DNA from: JAIOSM01 sp023143455
GTDB lineage: Bacteria; Desulfobacterota; Desulfobacteria; Desulfobacterales; Desulfobacteraceae
Direction: 5' to 3'
Assembly: GCA_030632885.1 (NCBI GenBank)
Contig: DAOVTW010000011.1
Span: 7,975 to 71,974 of the forward strand
Length of the DNA: 64,000 nt
The notes beneath the pieces were generated by a model. The model saw only the letters and a program-made list of their open reading frames with translations. It was not told the origin of the DNA and made no database searches. A program made the position numbers and the translations under genes. Positions 15,312 through 24,816 of the stretch are shown in pieces (position 1 is the first letter of the stretch; every line of letters begins with the position of its first letter).

Positions 15312-16607
15312 CTATCTTCTGGCCTTGATGGCATTTGCATGGCCATCAAGCCCTTCAACTTCAGCAAGAGCAATTACATCATCTGCTTCTTTTTCAAAGG
15401 CTTGTTTTGAATATTGTATGAGACTTGTCTTTTTTATAAAATTTTCTACAGAAAGAGCCGATGAAAACCTTGCAGTTCCTGCTGTGGGCAGAACATGATT
15501 TGGCCCTGCAATATAATCACCCATTGGTTCCGGGCTATAAGGACCTAAAAATATTGCACCGGCATTTCTAATTTTTTCTATATATTCAAAAGGGTTTTTT
15601 ACCAAAAGTTCAAGATGCTCAGGAGCAAGTCTGTTTGAAAGCTCTATTGCAGTGCCTATCTCAGGCACTATCATAATTATACCAAAATTCTGAATTGACT
15701 TTGAAGCTATGTCTTTTCTTGAAAGTTTCTCAAGTTGTTCTTCTACGCATACTTTAGTCTTTTTTGCTATATCTTCTGAATCAGTTAAAAGAATTGCAGA
15801 AGCCAAAATGTCATGTTCAGCCTGGGAAAGAAGATCTGCAGCAATACAATTTGGATCGGCATCTTTATCTGCAATAATTAAAATCTCACTTGGTCCTGCA
15901 ATCATATCAATACCTACTATACCTGATACAATTTTTTTAGCTAATGTTACATATAAATTTCCAGGACCTACTATAACATCAACTTTTGGAATTGTTTCAG
16001 TGCCGTAAGCAAGAGCGGCAATAGCCCATGCACTTCCTGCCTTGAACACATTATCAATACCGACTCTTTGAGCAGTAGCAAGAATATAGGGGTTGATTTT
16101 CCCATTTTCCATAGGTGGTGTCATTAATGATATTGATTCCACTCCTGCTACTTTTGCAGGAATCCCTCCCATTAAAACAGAAGATACTAAAGGCGTTTTT
16201 CCACCTGTTGCCCCGGGAGCATAAATCCCTGCGGCAGCAACAGGTTTTACCAGTTGCCCCAGCATAACACCCTCTCTTGGAGTATCAATCCAGGAATTCT
16301 GATTCTGCTTTAAATGAAAAGATTCAATTTGTACTACAGCTCTATCAAGTGCTTTTAAGAATTTTTTATCGAGATTTTGACAAGCTTCTTCAAATTCATT
16401 GTCTGAAACTTTTAAGGATTTTTCTGTTACATGCTTTGAGTCAAACTTGTTTGTATAATAACATACTGCCTTATCACCTTCTGTTTTCACAGCTTCTATA
16501 TAAGCATTAACATCCTTATAATCTTCTTCAGTAAACCCTAATCCTCGCTCAATTATTGCAAGAACTTTTTTTTCAGCCTCATCTGAGGGGTATTGTAAAA
16601 TTTCCAT
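15312..16607 (-). CDS. hisD: histidinol dehydrogenase
   Basis: This 431-residue protein catalyses the last two oxidations of histidine synthesis, L-histidinol to histidine, with NAD. Family blocks are all present: GQLVKPVAAAGIYAPGATGGKTPL, the VDVIVGPGNLYVTLAK motif, IDMIAGPSEILIIAD, and LSQAEHD with the zinc-binding Gln/His. The catalytic His pair is in NRLAPEHLEL and the C-terminal AGPNHVLPT block is present. Length is typical. It is a lone gene here; the fused HisHF gene lies 5 kb away on the other strand, so histidine genes are scattered. Confidence 0.97.
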   Translation of the reverse strand: MEILQYPSDEAEKKVLAIIERGLGFTEEDYKDVNAYIEAVKTEGDKAVCYYTNKFDSKHVTEKSLKVSDNEFEEACQNLDKKFLKALDRAVVQIESFHLKQNQNSWIDTPREGVMLGQLVKPVAAAGIYAPGATGGKTPLVSSVLMGGIPAKVAGVESISLMTPPMENGKINPYILATAQRVGIDNVFKAGSAWAIAALAYGTETIPKVDVIVGPGNLYVTLAKKIVSGIVGIDMIAGPSEILIIADKDADPNCIAADLLSQAEHDILASAILLTDSEDIAKKTKVCVEEQLEKLSRKDIASKSIQNFGIIMIVPEIGTAIELSNRLAPEHLELLVKNPFEYIEKIRNAGAIFLGPYSPEPMGDYIAGPNHVLPTAGTARFSSALSVENFIKKTSLIQYSKQAFEKEADDVIALAEVEGLDGHANAIKARR

Positions 16608-16692
16608 GTTCTAATTATTTCCGATATTTATATATGATTGATACAGATAAATTTTGTAACAGAGTTTTTAGTAAAAGTCCATTTCAAAAAAA

Positions 16693-19149
16693 TCAATTGT
16701 TTCCTAAAACATTTTTGACAGGAAGCTTAATGGTAAACAATGTTCTTTTTCCCAATTCTGTTGTAACTGTCATTTCTCCTGAATGATCTTCTGTAATAAT
16801 AAAATAAGCAATATAAAGTCCAAGCCCTGTTCCCTTGTCCTTTTCTTTTGTTGTGAAAAAAGGTTCAAAAACACGCTTAAGTGTTTTTTCATCCATTCCA
16901 GGACCATTATCTTCAATTTCCAAACATGCCTTATTACAGGAAAGGTAAATCCTTATTGTAATTTGTAAAGCTCCTGAATTTTCTTTGTTTGTTATGAAAG
17001 CCTGGGCACTGTTTTTTAAAATATTAAAAACTACCTGTTGAATTTTGCTTCCTTCACAGGGAATTTTGGGTACTGTTGGATCATATTCCTTAAATATTTC
17101 TAGTTTTTTAAAACTGCTTTTCATCTTTAAATAATAATCAGTCTTAACAAGCTCAATAGTTTTATCCACTTGTTTACTAAGGCTTTGTAATGATTTTCCA
17201 GCGCCGCTCTTTTTTACAAAATTGAGCATGTTTTCTACAATTTCTGCCGCTTGTATCCCTGCTTGATTTATTTTCTCAATATGCTCTAAAATCTTCCTGT
17301 CTTTCATATAGGCTTTAATACTATCCAAAGTTGTTCCAGCAGCTAAAGCTGCTGTTTCATTGGCTGGAAAATGTTTTGCAAGGCGATTGTAAACTACCTG
17401 GGCATTCTGCATCATCCCGGCAAGGGGGTTGTTAATCTCATGCGCCATTCCTGCTGCAAGACCTCCAACAGAAATCATTTTTTCAGTTTGAATTAGAATT
17501 GACTCAACCTTAACCTGATTTGTTACATCATCAACCCGTATTACTGCGCCTTGGGCGTCACCGGTGACTAATGGGTATATAGTAATATCCTCATAAAAGA
17601 GTTCAGTGTCAATTTTGTAAGGAACTTTCAAAGCTTCCTGAACAGTTTGCTCTCTTATTGCTGTTTGAATTTTAGAATGATGTTTTTTAAGCCTTGGGAA
17701 AACAGAATACAAATCCTGTCCATCAGCATCTTTTGCAGACAATCCGGTTTTTTCTTCAGCCTGCTTGTTGAATAATGTTATTTTATAGTTTACATCAATT
17801 CCTACCAATATTGAGGGCATGGAATTAATAATACCTGTCAAATATCCCCGAAATTGATTTAACTTTTCTTCTGCCTCTTTGCGTTGGGTAATATCAAGCC
17901 AAGAAGCAAGGCCAGCCGGTTTACCATGAAATTTAATACTACGCCCTTCAAGATAAATCCATTTTTCTTCTTTCTGCTTAGTTATAATCCTACACTCGTA
18001 TCCAGATGGAGCTGGTAGACCTTTTTGTCTTAAAACAGAATATTTTTTAATCTTTTCTTTAAATTCAGGCGCAACAATATCCAGAAAATCTCTCTTTTCA
18101 TATTCCTCAAATGTATATCCTAAAATTTTTTCAGTGGCAGGATTACAATAAACTAATTTTTCATCCTGATAAAGTATAATACCTATTGATGAAGTTTCTG
18201 CGAGCGTTCTGAATTTGTATTCACTCTCTTTGAGAGATTCTTCCCATTGTTTACGGTCAGAGATGTCTATAATAACACCTCGAAGGCCTGTTTGCTTGCC
18301 CCCTTTATAGATAGAAGAGGTCTTAATTATTCCCGGGAAAGACGAGCTGTCTTTTCTTAAAAAAAGATATTCTTTTAACCCTTCTAAGTCTATTCCTTCA
18401 TCTTTTTCAACTATGCCACTGTTATTCAATTTGGTTTTAAAATTTTGTGCTGCTATAAAATCAACACAATTAACTCCGTTCTTTATATCCTTTTTTGAAT
18501 ATCCGAGCATATCTAAAGTCTTTGAGTTAGCATATGTTATTTTCAACTCATCATCGGTTTCAAATATAGCTTCGGGCAACAATTCCGCCATATCTCTAAA
18601 TCGGTTTTCACTTTCAACCAGTTCATCCATCATCCTCTTTCTCTCAATTGCTATGGCGATTTGACTAGAAACAAAGATAAACATTTCAAAATCTTTCTGG
18701 CTAAAATACTCAGGGTCATTGTAATCTTGTGCTGCCATAACCCCTATAACCTTATTGCGGACAATTAATGGAACACCAATCCATATCTTACTCAGCTTTC
18801 CTATGGATTTTTTTGCCTGTTTCCGTAGTATTAATTCTTCTTCAAATAAAAAAAGAGGTTTGCCTGATAATATAACTTCTCCGGTTAAAGAATGTGTCGC
18901 TGTAAAATCATTAATATATGACATTTTTTTATCAAACTGATCTTTGAAATACGGAAATTCAATGGTTTTCTTTTCTTCATTATAAATTGCAATGAAAAAA
19001 TTCGGTGCGCTGATTATTCTATTTAAAGCATTATGAATAAAGGCGTAGAAATCTTCAAGGCTTGTAGTAGTACCCACAGCCTTAATTATGTCAAAAAGTA
19101 TATTGTTTATTTTTTCTGTTTTATTTTGAATTTTTACTTTTTCTCCCAT
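16693..19149 (-). CDS. GAF/multi-PAS sensor histidine kinase
   Basis: The protein has about 818 residues. An N-terminal GAF domain (about 15-170, ending with GVMAAQDYNDPEYFSQKDFE) is followed by three PAS domains (about 180-300, 310-430, 435-550). The kinase core has the H-box GGLAAGMAHEINNPLAGMM, an N-box NSAQAF, DNGPGMDEKT and GTGLGLYIA. No membrane segment is seen, so it is cytoplasmic. The ATG at 19149 overlaps the upstream stop as ATGA and is preferred to the nominal start 18 bases upstream. No response regulator is adjacent. It ends a tightly coupled cassette with a ParB-like/RAM protein and a phosphoesterase. Confidence 0.88.
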   Translation of the reverse strand: MGEKVKIQNKTEKINNILFDIIKAVGTTTSLEDFYAFIHNALNRIISAPNFFIAIYNEEKKTIEFPYFKDQFDKKMSYINDFTATHSLTGEVILSGKPLFLFEEELILRKQAKKSIGKLSKIWIGVPLIVRNKVIGVMAAQDYNDPEYFSQKDFEMFIFVSSQIAIAIERKRMMDELVESENRFRDMAELLPEAIFETDDELKITYANSKTLDMLGYSKKDIKNGVNCVDFIAAQNFKTKLNNSGIVEKDEGIDLEGLKEYLFLRKDSSSFPGIIKTSSIYKGGKQTGLRGVIIDISDRKQWEESLKESEYKFRTLAETSSIGIILYQDEKLVYCNPATEKILGYTFEEYEKRDFLDIVAPEFKEKIKKYSVLRQKGLPAPSGYECRIITKQKEEKWIYLEGRSIKFHGKPAGLASWLDITQRKEAEEKLNQFRGYLTGIINSMPSILVGIDVNYKITLFNKQAEEKTGLSAKDADGQDLYSVFPRLKKHHSKIQTAIREQTVQEALKVPYKIDTELFYEDITIYPLVTGDAQGAVIRVDDVTNQVKVESILIQTEKMISVGGLAAGMAHEINNPLAGMMQNAQVVYNRLAKHFPANETAALAAGTTLDSIKAYMKDRKILEHIEKINQAGIQAAEIVENMLNFVKKSGAGKSLQSLSKQVDKTIELVKTDYYLKMKSSFKKLEIFKEYDPTVPKIPCEGSKIQQVVFNILKNSAQAFITNKENSGALQITIRIYLSCNKACLEIEDNGPGMDEKTLKRVFEPFFTTKEKDKGTGLGLYIAYFIITEDHSGEMTVTTELGKRTLFTIKLPVKNVLGNN

Positions 19150-20246
19150 CAGTACAGCTCTGTGCAATCAAATTGATCCTTTACCTTGGATATAGCAGGT
19201 ATTATTGTTTGAGTGCTATCAACTCCTTGGATTGACCTTATTCTCTTATCTACAAATTCGCCAATAGTTTCTGCATCAGATGCAAGCAAGTCCCGTATGA
19301 GTTTGATTTTTATAAGTATATCAATATTCCCGTGTACTGAATGAACTTCTGAAACGCCTTCAACTTTAAAAATTTTATCAACCACCCTACTCTCTATAGA
19401 GCCTTTAACATTAATAAAAACAAAAGCTGTAATTGATCGTTTCATTTCAGGATATTCAGGATTGCTTTTCTCAAGCATTAATCGTCTGAAAGATTCCATG
19501 TCTCCCGGAAGATGCCTATATAGTTCTATTCCATATTTTCGTTTGGATTTTCGTCTCCAGTGGGTAAAGGAAACATAAACATAAAGATCAGATATTGTAC
19601 GATTAGGAAAATATTTTAAAAGCCCTCCTCTTTTTATTATTAAGGTAAGGGGGATATAAATTGTGTCATACCAGTCCCGGGCAGCCTTTTGCAGATCAAA
19701 ATTCTCATCTGAATCAGTTTCCAAATAAATCAAATGCTTTTTAATCTGTTTTTCAAGGTATCTGTATTTTCCAACTTCTGTAAGCTCTATTTCATCAGGA
19801 AGATTGGTTGTTTTTAAAAATGAAGACTTTTCCATATAGAGTAAATTTTCAAGATTCTTTTTTGAGGATATAAGTTCAGTAACCTTTGCTTCAATTTCTT
19901 GGCGACCTAAACTTTTTGCTGCAGCAACACGATGATTCCCGTCTAAAATATAAAACTCATCCCGTATCTGATAAAGGTTAATTGGTGGAAAAACTTTCTG
20001 ATCAAGCATTGCTTGCTTAATGGAATTAAACCTTGGAGATTGCTCTTGATTTCTAAAATGAAACCTTGAATCAAAATCTTTATACTTGCCAACACTCCCA
20101 ACTATTTTATCTAAGCTAACATTTTGAATGCCATGTTCAATAATCTTACAATCGTCTTCTTTAGCCTTTGCATCATTAAATGATTTAACAGTGCTCAAGC
20201 TCTTATTCTTCTTGAAACCAAACAAGTTTTTAAAAAAGTTTTCCAT
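19149..20246 (-). CDS. ParB-like domain fused to a Lrp/AsnC-type RAM domain
   Basis: The 365-residue protein begins with a ParB/sulfiredoxin-like domain (about 40-135) marked by the ILDGNHRVAAAKSLG box, which in ParB relatives binds nucleotide. A basic, helical middle follows (THWRRKSKRKYG). The last 85 residues (AFVFINVKGSIESRVVDKIFKVEGVSEVHSVHG) form an AsnC/Lrp ligand-binding (RAM) domain without the usual helix-turn-helix. Residues 160-270 are not assigned. It begins one base after the phosphoesterase stop and shares ATGA with the kinase start, so all three are translationally coupled. The role is unknown; a small-molecule sensor for the kinase is one possibility. Confidence 0.7.
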   Translation of the reverse strand: MENFFKNLFGFKKNKSLSTVKSFNDAKAKEDDCKIIEHGIQNVSLDKIVGSVGKYKDFDSRFHFRNQEQSPRFNSIKQAMLDQKVFPPINLYQIRDEFYILDGNHRVAAAKSLGRQEIEAKVTELISSKKNLENLLYMEKSSFLKTTNLPDEIELTEVGKYRYLEKQIKKHLIYLETDSDENFDLQKAARDWYDTIYIPLTLIIKRGGLLKYFPNRTISDLYVYVSFTHWRRKSKRKYGIELYRHLPGDMESFRRLMLEKSNPEYPEMKRSITAFVFINVKGSIESRVVDKIFKVEGVSEVHSVHGNIDILIKIKLIRDLLASDAETIGEFVDKRIRSIQGVDSTQTIIPAISKVKDQFDCTELY

Positions 20247-20247
20247 A

Positions 20248-20838
20248 TTAATACTCCAGGATGTTATATCCGCAGGTGTTTATTACTTTTGTTTTCCCAT
20301 AAAGAGTAACACGGTCCAATGAATTGTTAAAATTTTTATGTATATGTCCATGAATAAAATATTTTGGGCTATATTTTTCTATCAGGTTAACAAAGCATGC
20401 AAATCCTCTATGGCACAAGTCCTCTGCATCATGAATGTAGCGGGGAGGAGCATGGGTAATAACTATATTGGCGCCTTTGCTTTTCAAAAGAGAAAACCAC
20501 ATACTGCGTATTATTTTTTTCATTTCGTTTTCAGTAAATTGATTTTCGTTGCCATTATACCACATTGATCCTTCAAAGCCTATTATCCTCATTGAATTAT
20601 ATTGAACAAGCTGTTTATTTATATCAGTACATCCTTCCGGGTGGTAGCCAGCATGCCGTACATCATGATTGCCTTTCACGTAGTACAGAGGAGCTGCAAG
20701 TTTTTCTTTTAAAAACACTAAGTATTCAGGAGAAATATCACCGCAAGATAGTATAAGGTCTATTTTGGGAAGAGTGTTATCTTCAATCTTTTGGTCAAGG
20801 GATTTTTCAATAAAATCAGAAACAGTCAGGATTCTCAT
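20248..20838 (-). CDS. calcineurin-like metallophosphoesterase
   Basis: This 196-residue protein has most metallophosphoesterase motifs: VSD at the N-terminus, LSCGDISPEYL, VKGNHD, ITHAPPRY and HGHIHKN. The first motif is VSDFIE instead of the usual D-x-H, so one metal-ligand His is replaced; a subfamily that begins VSD without this His and has CGDxxPxYL is known to me from genome annotations. It may still act as a phosphodiesterase with an altered metal site. It is first of the cassette with the ParB-like/RAM protein and the kinase. Confidence 0.8.
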   Translation of the reverse strand: MRILTVSDFIEKSLDQKIEDNTLPKIDLILSCGDISPEYLVFLKEKLAAPLYYVKGNHDVRHAGYHPEGCTDINKQLVQYNSMRIIGFEGSMWYNGNENQFTENEMKKIIRSMWFSLLKSKGANIVITHAPPRYIHDAEDLCHRGFACFVNLIEKYSPKYFIHGHIHKNFNNSLDRVTLYGKTKVINTCGYNILEY

Positions 20839-20950
20839 GGTATTTTTAACTTTTAATAAAAATTCACTATACCAGTTAAGTTAATATTTGTAAAATCTTA
20901 TCAAACAATGGTATATATTTCGTTTAAAACAAAACAAGGCTGAAAGAATT

Positions 20951-21352
20951 ATGGAAATAAAAATAAAAATTCGAGGGTATCATACTGACTTATATAAACA
21001 CGTTAACAATGCAAGATATCTTGAATTTCTCGAGGAAGCACGATGGCAGATAGTTGAAGAGCATATGGAAATAACTGATTTTATTCAAAACAAACTTAGT
21101 TTTTTTGTAGTAAATATAAATATTTCATATCGGAGCCCAGCAAGGGTAAATGATGTTATATTGATAAAAACAGGGTTAGATAAAATCGGTAACAAAAGCG
21201 CTGTATTCAAACAGGAAATTATAAACACATCCACTGGAAAAATCTGTATTCAGGCAGACGTTACCTTTGTTGTTGCTGACAAAACAGGAAAAGCAATTGC
21301 GTTAAAAGGCGAGATCAAAGAAGCAATTAATAGGATTCCAAATGTCCAATAA
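20951..21352 (+). CDS. YbgC/FadM-like acyl-CoA thioesterase
   Basis: The 133-residue protein is a single hotdog domain of the 4-hydroxybenzoyl-CoA thioesterase group. The active-site block is YHTDLYKHVNNARYLEFLEEAR, where the Asp and following His-x-Asn are conserved, and the central SYRSPARVNDVI strand matches the family. It cleaves an acyl-CoA, most likely of medium or long chain. It is the first of a plus-strand run (thioesterase, hisHF, MaoC-like, EamA); the 24-base gap before hisHF suggests cotranscription. Substrate is not resolved. Confidence 0.82.
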   Translation: MEIKIKIRGYHTDLYKHVNNARYLEFLEEARWQIVEEHMEITDFIQNKLSFFVVNINISYRSPARVNDVILIKTGLDKIGNKSAVFKQEIINTSTGKICIQADVTFVVADKTGKAIALKGEIKEAINRIPNVQ

Positions 21353-21376
21353 ACCATTAAATACTAAGAGTAAAAT

Positions 21377-22972
21377 ATGATTACAATCCTTGATTATGGT
21401 GCAGGAAATGTCCGAAGCGTTATCAACGCTGTTGAATCTCTTGGACAAAAAATTAATATTGTAAAAAAGCCTTCAGATATCCTCAATGCTGAAAAACTCA
21501 TATTTCCGGGAGTAGGTCATTATGGAAATATGATAAAGACAATTAAAACAAAGGGCTATTTTGAACCTCTTAAAAATTACCTTAATGAAAACCGGCCTTT
21601 TCTTGGTATCTGCCTGGGGTTTCATGCTCTTTTTGAAACCAGCGAAGAATTTTCATTGCACAAAGGGTTAGGTATTCTTCCAGGAGTTGTTAAGCGTTTT
21701 GACATTAAACTTGCAGTGCCACACATTGGATGGAACAGCATAAATCCAAAAAAAGATTCATCTCTTTTTCAAAATATAAACAAAGATATAAGATTTTATT
21801 TTGTACATTCATACCATGTTGTACCTGATAAAGAATCTGATATTCTTACAACTACTCCCTATGAAAATGAATTTGTGAGTGCCGTGAGCAGAGGCAATAT
21901 AACAGGTGTGCAATTTCATCCTGAAAAAAGCGGGAAACCCGGATTGCAATTTTTAAATAATTTTATTTCTCCGGGTAATAACAATGCCAAAAACAAACCT
22001 GTTGGAACTGACGGTTTGCCTTCAAACAACGGGCTTGCAAAAAGAATAGTTGCCTGTCTGGATGTAAGATCCAATGACAATGGAGATCTTGTCGTAACAA
22101 AAGGTGATCAGTATGATGTGCGAGAAAAAGGTGACGTCAGAAACCTTGGCAAACCTGTAGAGCTTGCAAGGGACTATTACGAGCAAGGTGCAGACGAAAT
22201 CACATTTTTAAATATTACTGGGTTTCGAGATTTTCCCCTTAAAGACATGCCCATGATAGATGTTTTGAAAAAAACATCCAAAAACGTTTTTGTACCCCTT
22301 ACCATTGGTGGAGGAATTAGAGATTATACTGACAGCAACAACAAAACATACAAAGCTATTGAAGTTGCCGAAGCTTATTTCCGAGCTGGAGCAGATAAAA
22401 TTTCCATTGGAAGTGATGCAGTTTATATTGCTGAAAAATATTTAAAAACCAACGAAAAAACCGGAAAAAGCTCCATTGAACATATATCCAATGTTTACGG
22501 AAGTCAGGCAGTTGTTATCTCCATTGATCCCATAAAAGTTTGGGTAAAATCAAATGACGGCTCTTCAAGACATAACATTATTATCTCTTCAGAGCCCGGA
22601 CCTTCTGGAGAAAAATATTGCTGGTATCAATGTACTGTAAAAGGTGGGCGTGAAAAAAGAGATATTGATGTTGTATCCTTTGCAAAAGCTTGTGAAAGCC
22701 TTGGTGCAGGTGAACTGCTTATAAACTCGATTGACAGGGATGGAACAAATTCAGGATTTGACCTTGATCTTATAAACTGTATAAAAAATGCTGTTTCAAT
22801 CCCGGTTATTGCATCAAGTGGGGCAGGCAAAGAAGACCATTTTTATCAGGTTTTTACAAAAACAAAAAGCGAAGCTGCTCTTGCAGCAGGAATTTTCCAC
22901 AGAAAAGAAATTCCTATCAATAGGGTAAAAGAGTATCTCTCAGAAAAAAAAATAAAAATCAGAAACAATTAA
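21377..22972 (+). CDS. hisHF: fused imidazole glycerol phosphate synthase (HisH-HisF), eukaryote-like
   Basis: One 531-residue chain combines glutaminase and cyclase, which are separate proteins in most bacteria. The HisH half (1-200) has the nucleophile Cys in FLGICLG and the HPEKSG catalytic block. The HisF half (about 215-531) has the first Asp in IVACLDVR and the second in VVISIDP. It also carries features typical of yeast and plant HIS7: NDNGDLVVTKGDQYDVREKG, FRAGADKISIGSDAVY, KYCWYQCTVKGGREKRD and ASSGAGKEDHF. It converts PRFAR and glutamine to imidazole glycerol phosphate and AICAR. The chain is full length with an ATG start. Confidence 0.96.
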   Translation: MITILDYGAGNVRSVINAVESLGQKINIVKKPSDILNAEKLIFPGVGHYGNMIKTIKTKGYFEPLKNYLNENRPFLGICLGFHALFETSEEFSLHKGLGILPGVVKRFDIKLAVPHIGWNSINPKKDSSLFQNINKDIRFYFVHSYHVVPDKESDILTTTPYENEFVSAVSRGNITGVQFHPEKSGKPGLQFLNNFISPGNNNAKNKPVGTDGLPSNNGLAKRIVACLDVRSNDNGDLVVTKGDQYDVREKGDVRNLGKPVELARDYYEQGADEITFLNITGFRDFPLKDMPMIDVLKKTSKNVFVPLTIGGGIRDYTDSNNKTYKAIEVAEAYFRAGADKISIGSDAVYIAEKYLKTNEKTGKSSIEHISNVYGSQAVVISIDPIKVWVKSNDGSSRHNIIISSEPGPSGEKYCWYQCTVKGGREKRDIDVVSFAKACESLGAGELLINSIDRDGTNSGFDLDLINCIKNAVSIPVIASSGAGKEDHFYQVFTKTKSEAALAAGIFHRKEIPINRVKEYLSEKKIKIRNN

Positions 22973-22987
22973 CTTTGGAAGTTTTGT

Positions 22988-23896
22988 ATGAAAACACCTG
23001 AAGAAATAGAACTTAAAGAGCCTGAGCAGGCAATCTCGCTACACAAAGACCTTTTTATGCCAATAGTTCTGATAAAAGGACTTATGCTCTCTCTATTACG
23101 CCTATCTGTTAATTCCTCAAAAGATATTGTTTTTACTAAATATTCATCTTCTCTTAACAATATAAAACTTGATTTAAATAAGGTAGCTCAGTTTAAAAAA
23201 ATCTGCGGATTTCCACAAAACACCAATACAGTGCCCATGCTTTATCTTCAATCTCTTTTTATAGGACAATTTGGAAAGTATATCACTTCCTCTTTTTTCC
23301 CCCTTCTTCCCATGGGACTGATTCATACAAAACAGAAAATCATTCAGACAAGAAATATAAATCAAAATGAAATCCTGAATACAAAATTTAGTTTAGATAG
23401 AATAAATATTGATGAAAAAGGACTTGAAATTACCTTTTTGCTTGAAATAACCAGCGGATCAGAGCTGGTATGGAAGGGCATTACAACCACACTTTCTAAA
23501 AGCAAGAAATATAAAAAAAGAAGAAAAATTGACCAAAGTCCCGAGGCTCTTTCACCTTTTACAATCATTGATGTCCCAAAGAATATCGGTCGTCAATATG
23601 CAAAAGTCTCCGGGGATTACAACCCACATCACCTCTCAACTTACTTTGCCAAGCTTTTTGGCTTTAAACGTGCCATAGCTCACGGCATGTGGAGCTTAGC
23701 GCGATCTGTAGCTGAAATGGAAAAACAATTTCCCGACAATGAACTTTTTTCCATTGATGTTTCGTTCAAACGCCCACTGTTTTTGCCTGGGACAGCCGCC
23801 TTAGCAGCAAATAAAGACAATGACCATATTTTATTTGAACTACGGGATAATACTACAAAGACACCTCATCTTGCCGGTATAATCCAAACTCGATAA
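22988..23896 (+). CDS. MaoC-like double-hotdog hydratase/dehydratase
   Basis: The 302-residue protein has a degenerate N-terminal hotdog (about 30-180) and a C-terminal MaoC domain with the hydratase-2 motif YAKVSGDYNPHH followed by the FKRAIAHGMW block, which contains the catalytic Asp/Asn and His. Such proteins hydrate enoyl-CoA or acyl carrier-bound substrates. It begins 15 bases after hisHF, in a plus-strand run with an acyl-CoA thioesterase, so a lipid-related role is plausible. No signal peptide is seen. Confidence 0.78.
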   Translation: MKTPEEIELKEPEQAISLHKDLFMPIVLIKGLMLSLLRLSVNSSKDIVFTKYSSSLNNIKLDLNKVAQFKKICGFPQNTNTVPMLYLQSLFIGQFGKYITSSFFPLLPMGLIHTKQKIIQTRNINQNEILNTKFSLDRINIDEKGLEITFLLEITSGSELVWKGITTTLSKSKKYKKRRKIDQSPEALSPFTIIDVPKNIGRQYAKVSGDYNPHHLSTYFAKLFGFKRAIAHGMWSLARSVAEMEKQFPDNELFSIDVSFKRPLFLPGTAALAANKDNDHILFELRDNTTKTPHLAGIIQTR

Positions 23897-23916
23897 AGAC
23901 ATTAAGATTTAAAAAA

Positions 23917-24816
23917 ATGAACAAAGAAACTCCAGACAAAAAAACACTATTGCTTGCATATGCAGGCCTTGCCTTTGCAGTATTTAGCTGGGCTGTAAAT
24001 ACTGTTATTGCACGGGGGATTATTTATGAAATCCAGCCATTAGCTCTTTCCTTTTTCCGATGGTTTAGCGCACTTATAATTATTTTTCCCTTTGCCCTGC
24101 CATATCTTAAAAAAGACTTTTCATGGATAATAAGCAACTTAAAACATCTTTTTATTTTATCTGTTTTCAGTGTAGCTGTTTATAACTCAGTACTCTATAT
24201 CGGTGCAAGACACACCACGGCAACAAATATTGCCCTTATAGGAGCAAGTATGCCAGCAATTACAATTTTGCTTGCTTGGATTATTAATAATGAAAAACCA
24301 GGTATGCTTCAAATTTGTGGTGCAATAATTTCTCTTGCAGGAATGATAACTATTATAGCCAAGGGCTCCTTTCTGTCTCTGCTGAATTTTGAATTTAATC
24401 CAGGAGATATCTTAATAATTCTTTCAATAACAAGCTGGGCACTTTATTCAGTGTTGCTAAGGAAAAAAACAATAAATATACATCCAATATCATTACTAAC
24501 AACACTGATTTTTATGGGCAGCTTATGTATTCTCCCTTTTTATGTGTGGGAATATAAAAACTTTTCAGGATTTGATCTAAATATGTCAACTTTTCTAATC
24601 TTTCTGTTTCTGGCTATTTTTCCATCAATTTTATCCTATATATCATGGAATTTTGGAGTTAAAGTTGTAGGATCTGGCAGAGCCTCTCTTTTTATGTATT
24701 TGTTACCTGTGTTTACTTCTGTGCTGGCCTTTCTCTTTCTTGGTGAAAGCATTGCAGTGTATCACATCTCTGGTGGGATTATAATCTTAACAGGTCTTAT
24801 CATGTCTTCATATTAG
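23917..24816 (+). CDS. EamA/DMT-family transporter
   Basis: The 299-residue membrane protein has about ten hydrophobic segments and two EamA repeats (first ending near AGMITIIAKG, second ending with the C-terminal GGIIILTGLI). Blocks such as GASMPAITILLAWIINNEKPG and SYISWNFGVKVVGSGRASLFMYLLPVF are typical of drug/metabolite exporters. The substrate cannot be predicted. It is 20 bases after the MaoC-like gene; directly after its stop begins an IS1634-like remnant. Confidence 0.9.
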   Translation: MNKETPDKKTLLLAYAGLAFAVFSWAVNTVIARGIIYEIQPLALSFFRWFSALIIIFPFALPYLKKDFSWIISNLKHLFILSVFSVAVYNSVLYIGARHTTATNIALIGASMPAITILLAWIINNEKPGMLQICGAIISLAGMITIIAKGSFLSLLNFEFNPGDILIILSITSWALYSVLLRKKTINIHPISLLTTLIFMGSLCILPFYVWEYKNFSGFDLNMSTFLIFLFLAIFPSILSYISWNFGVKVVGSGRASLFMYLLPVFTSVLAFLFLGESIAVYHISGGIIILTGLIMSSY

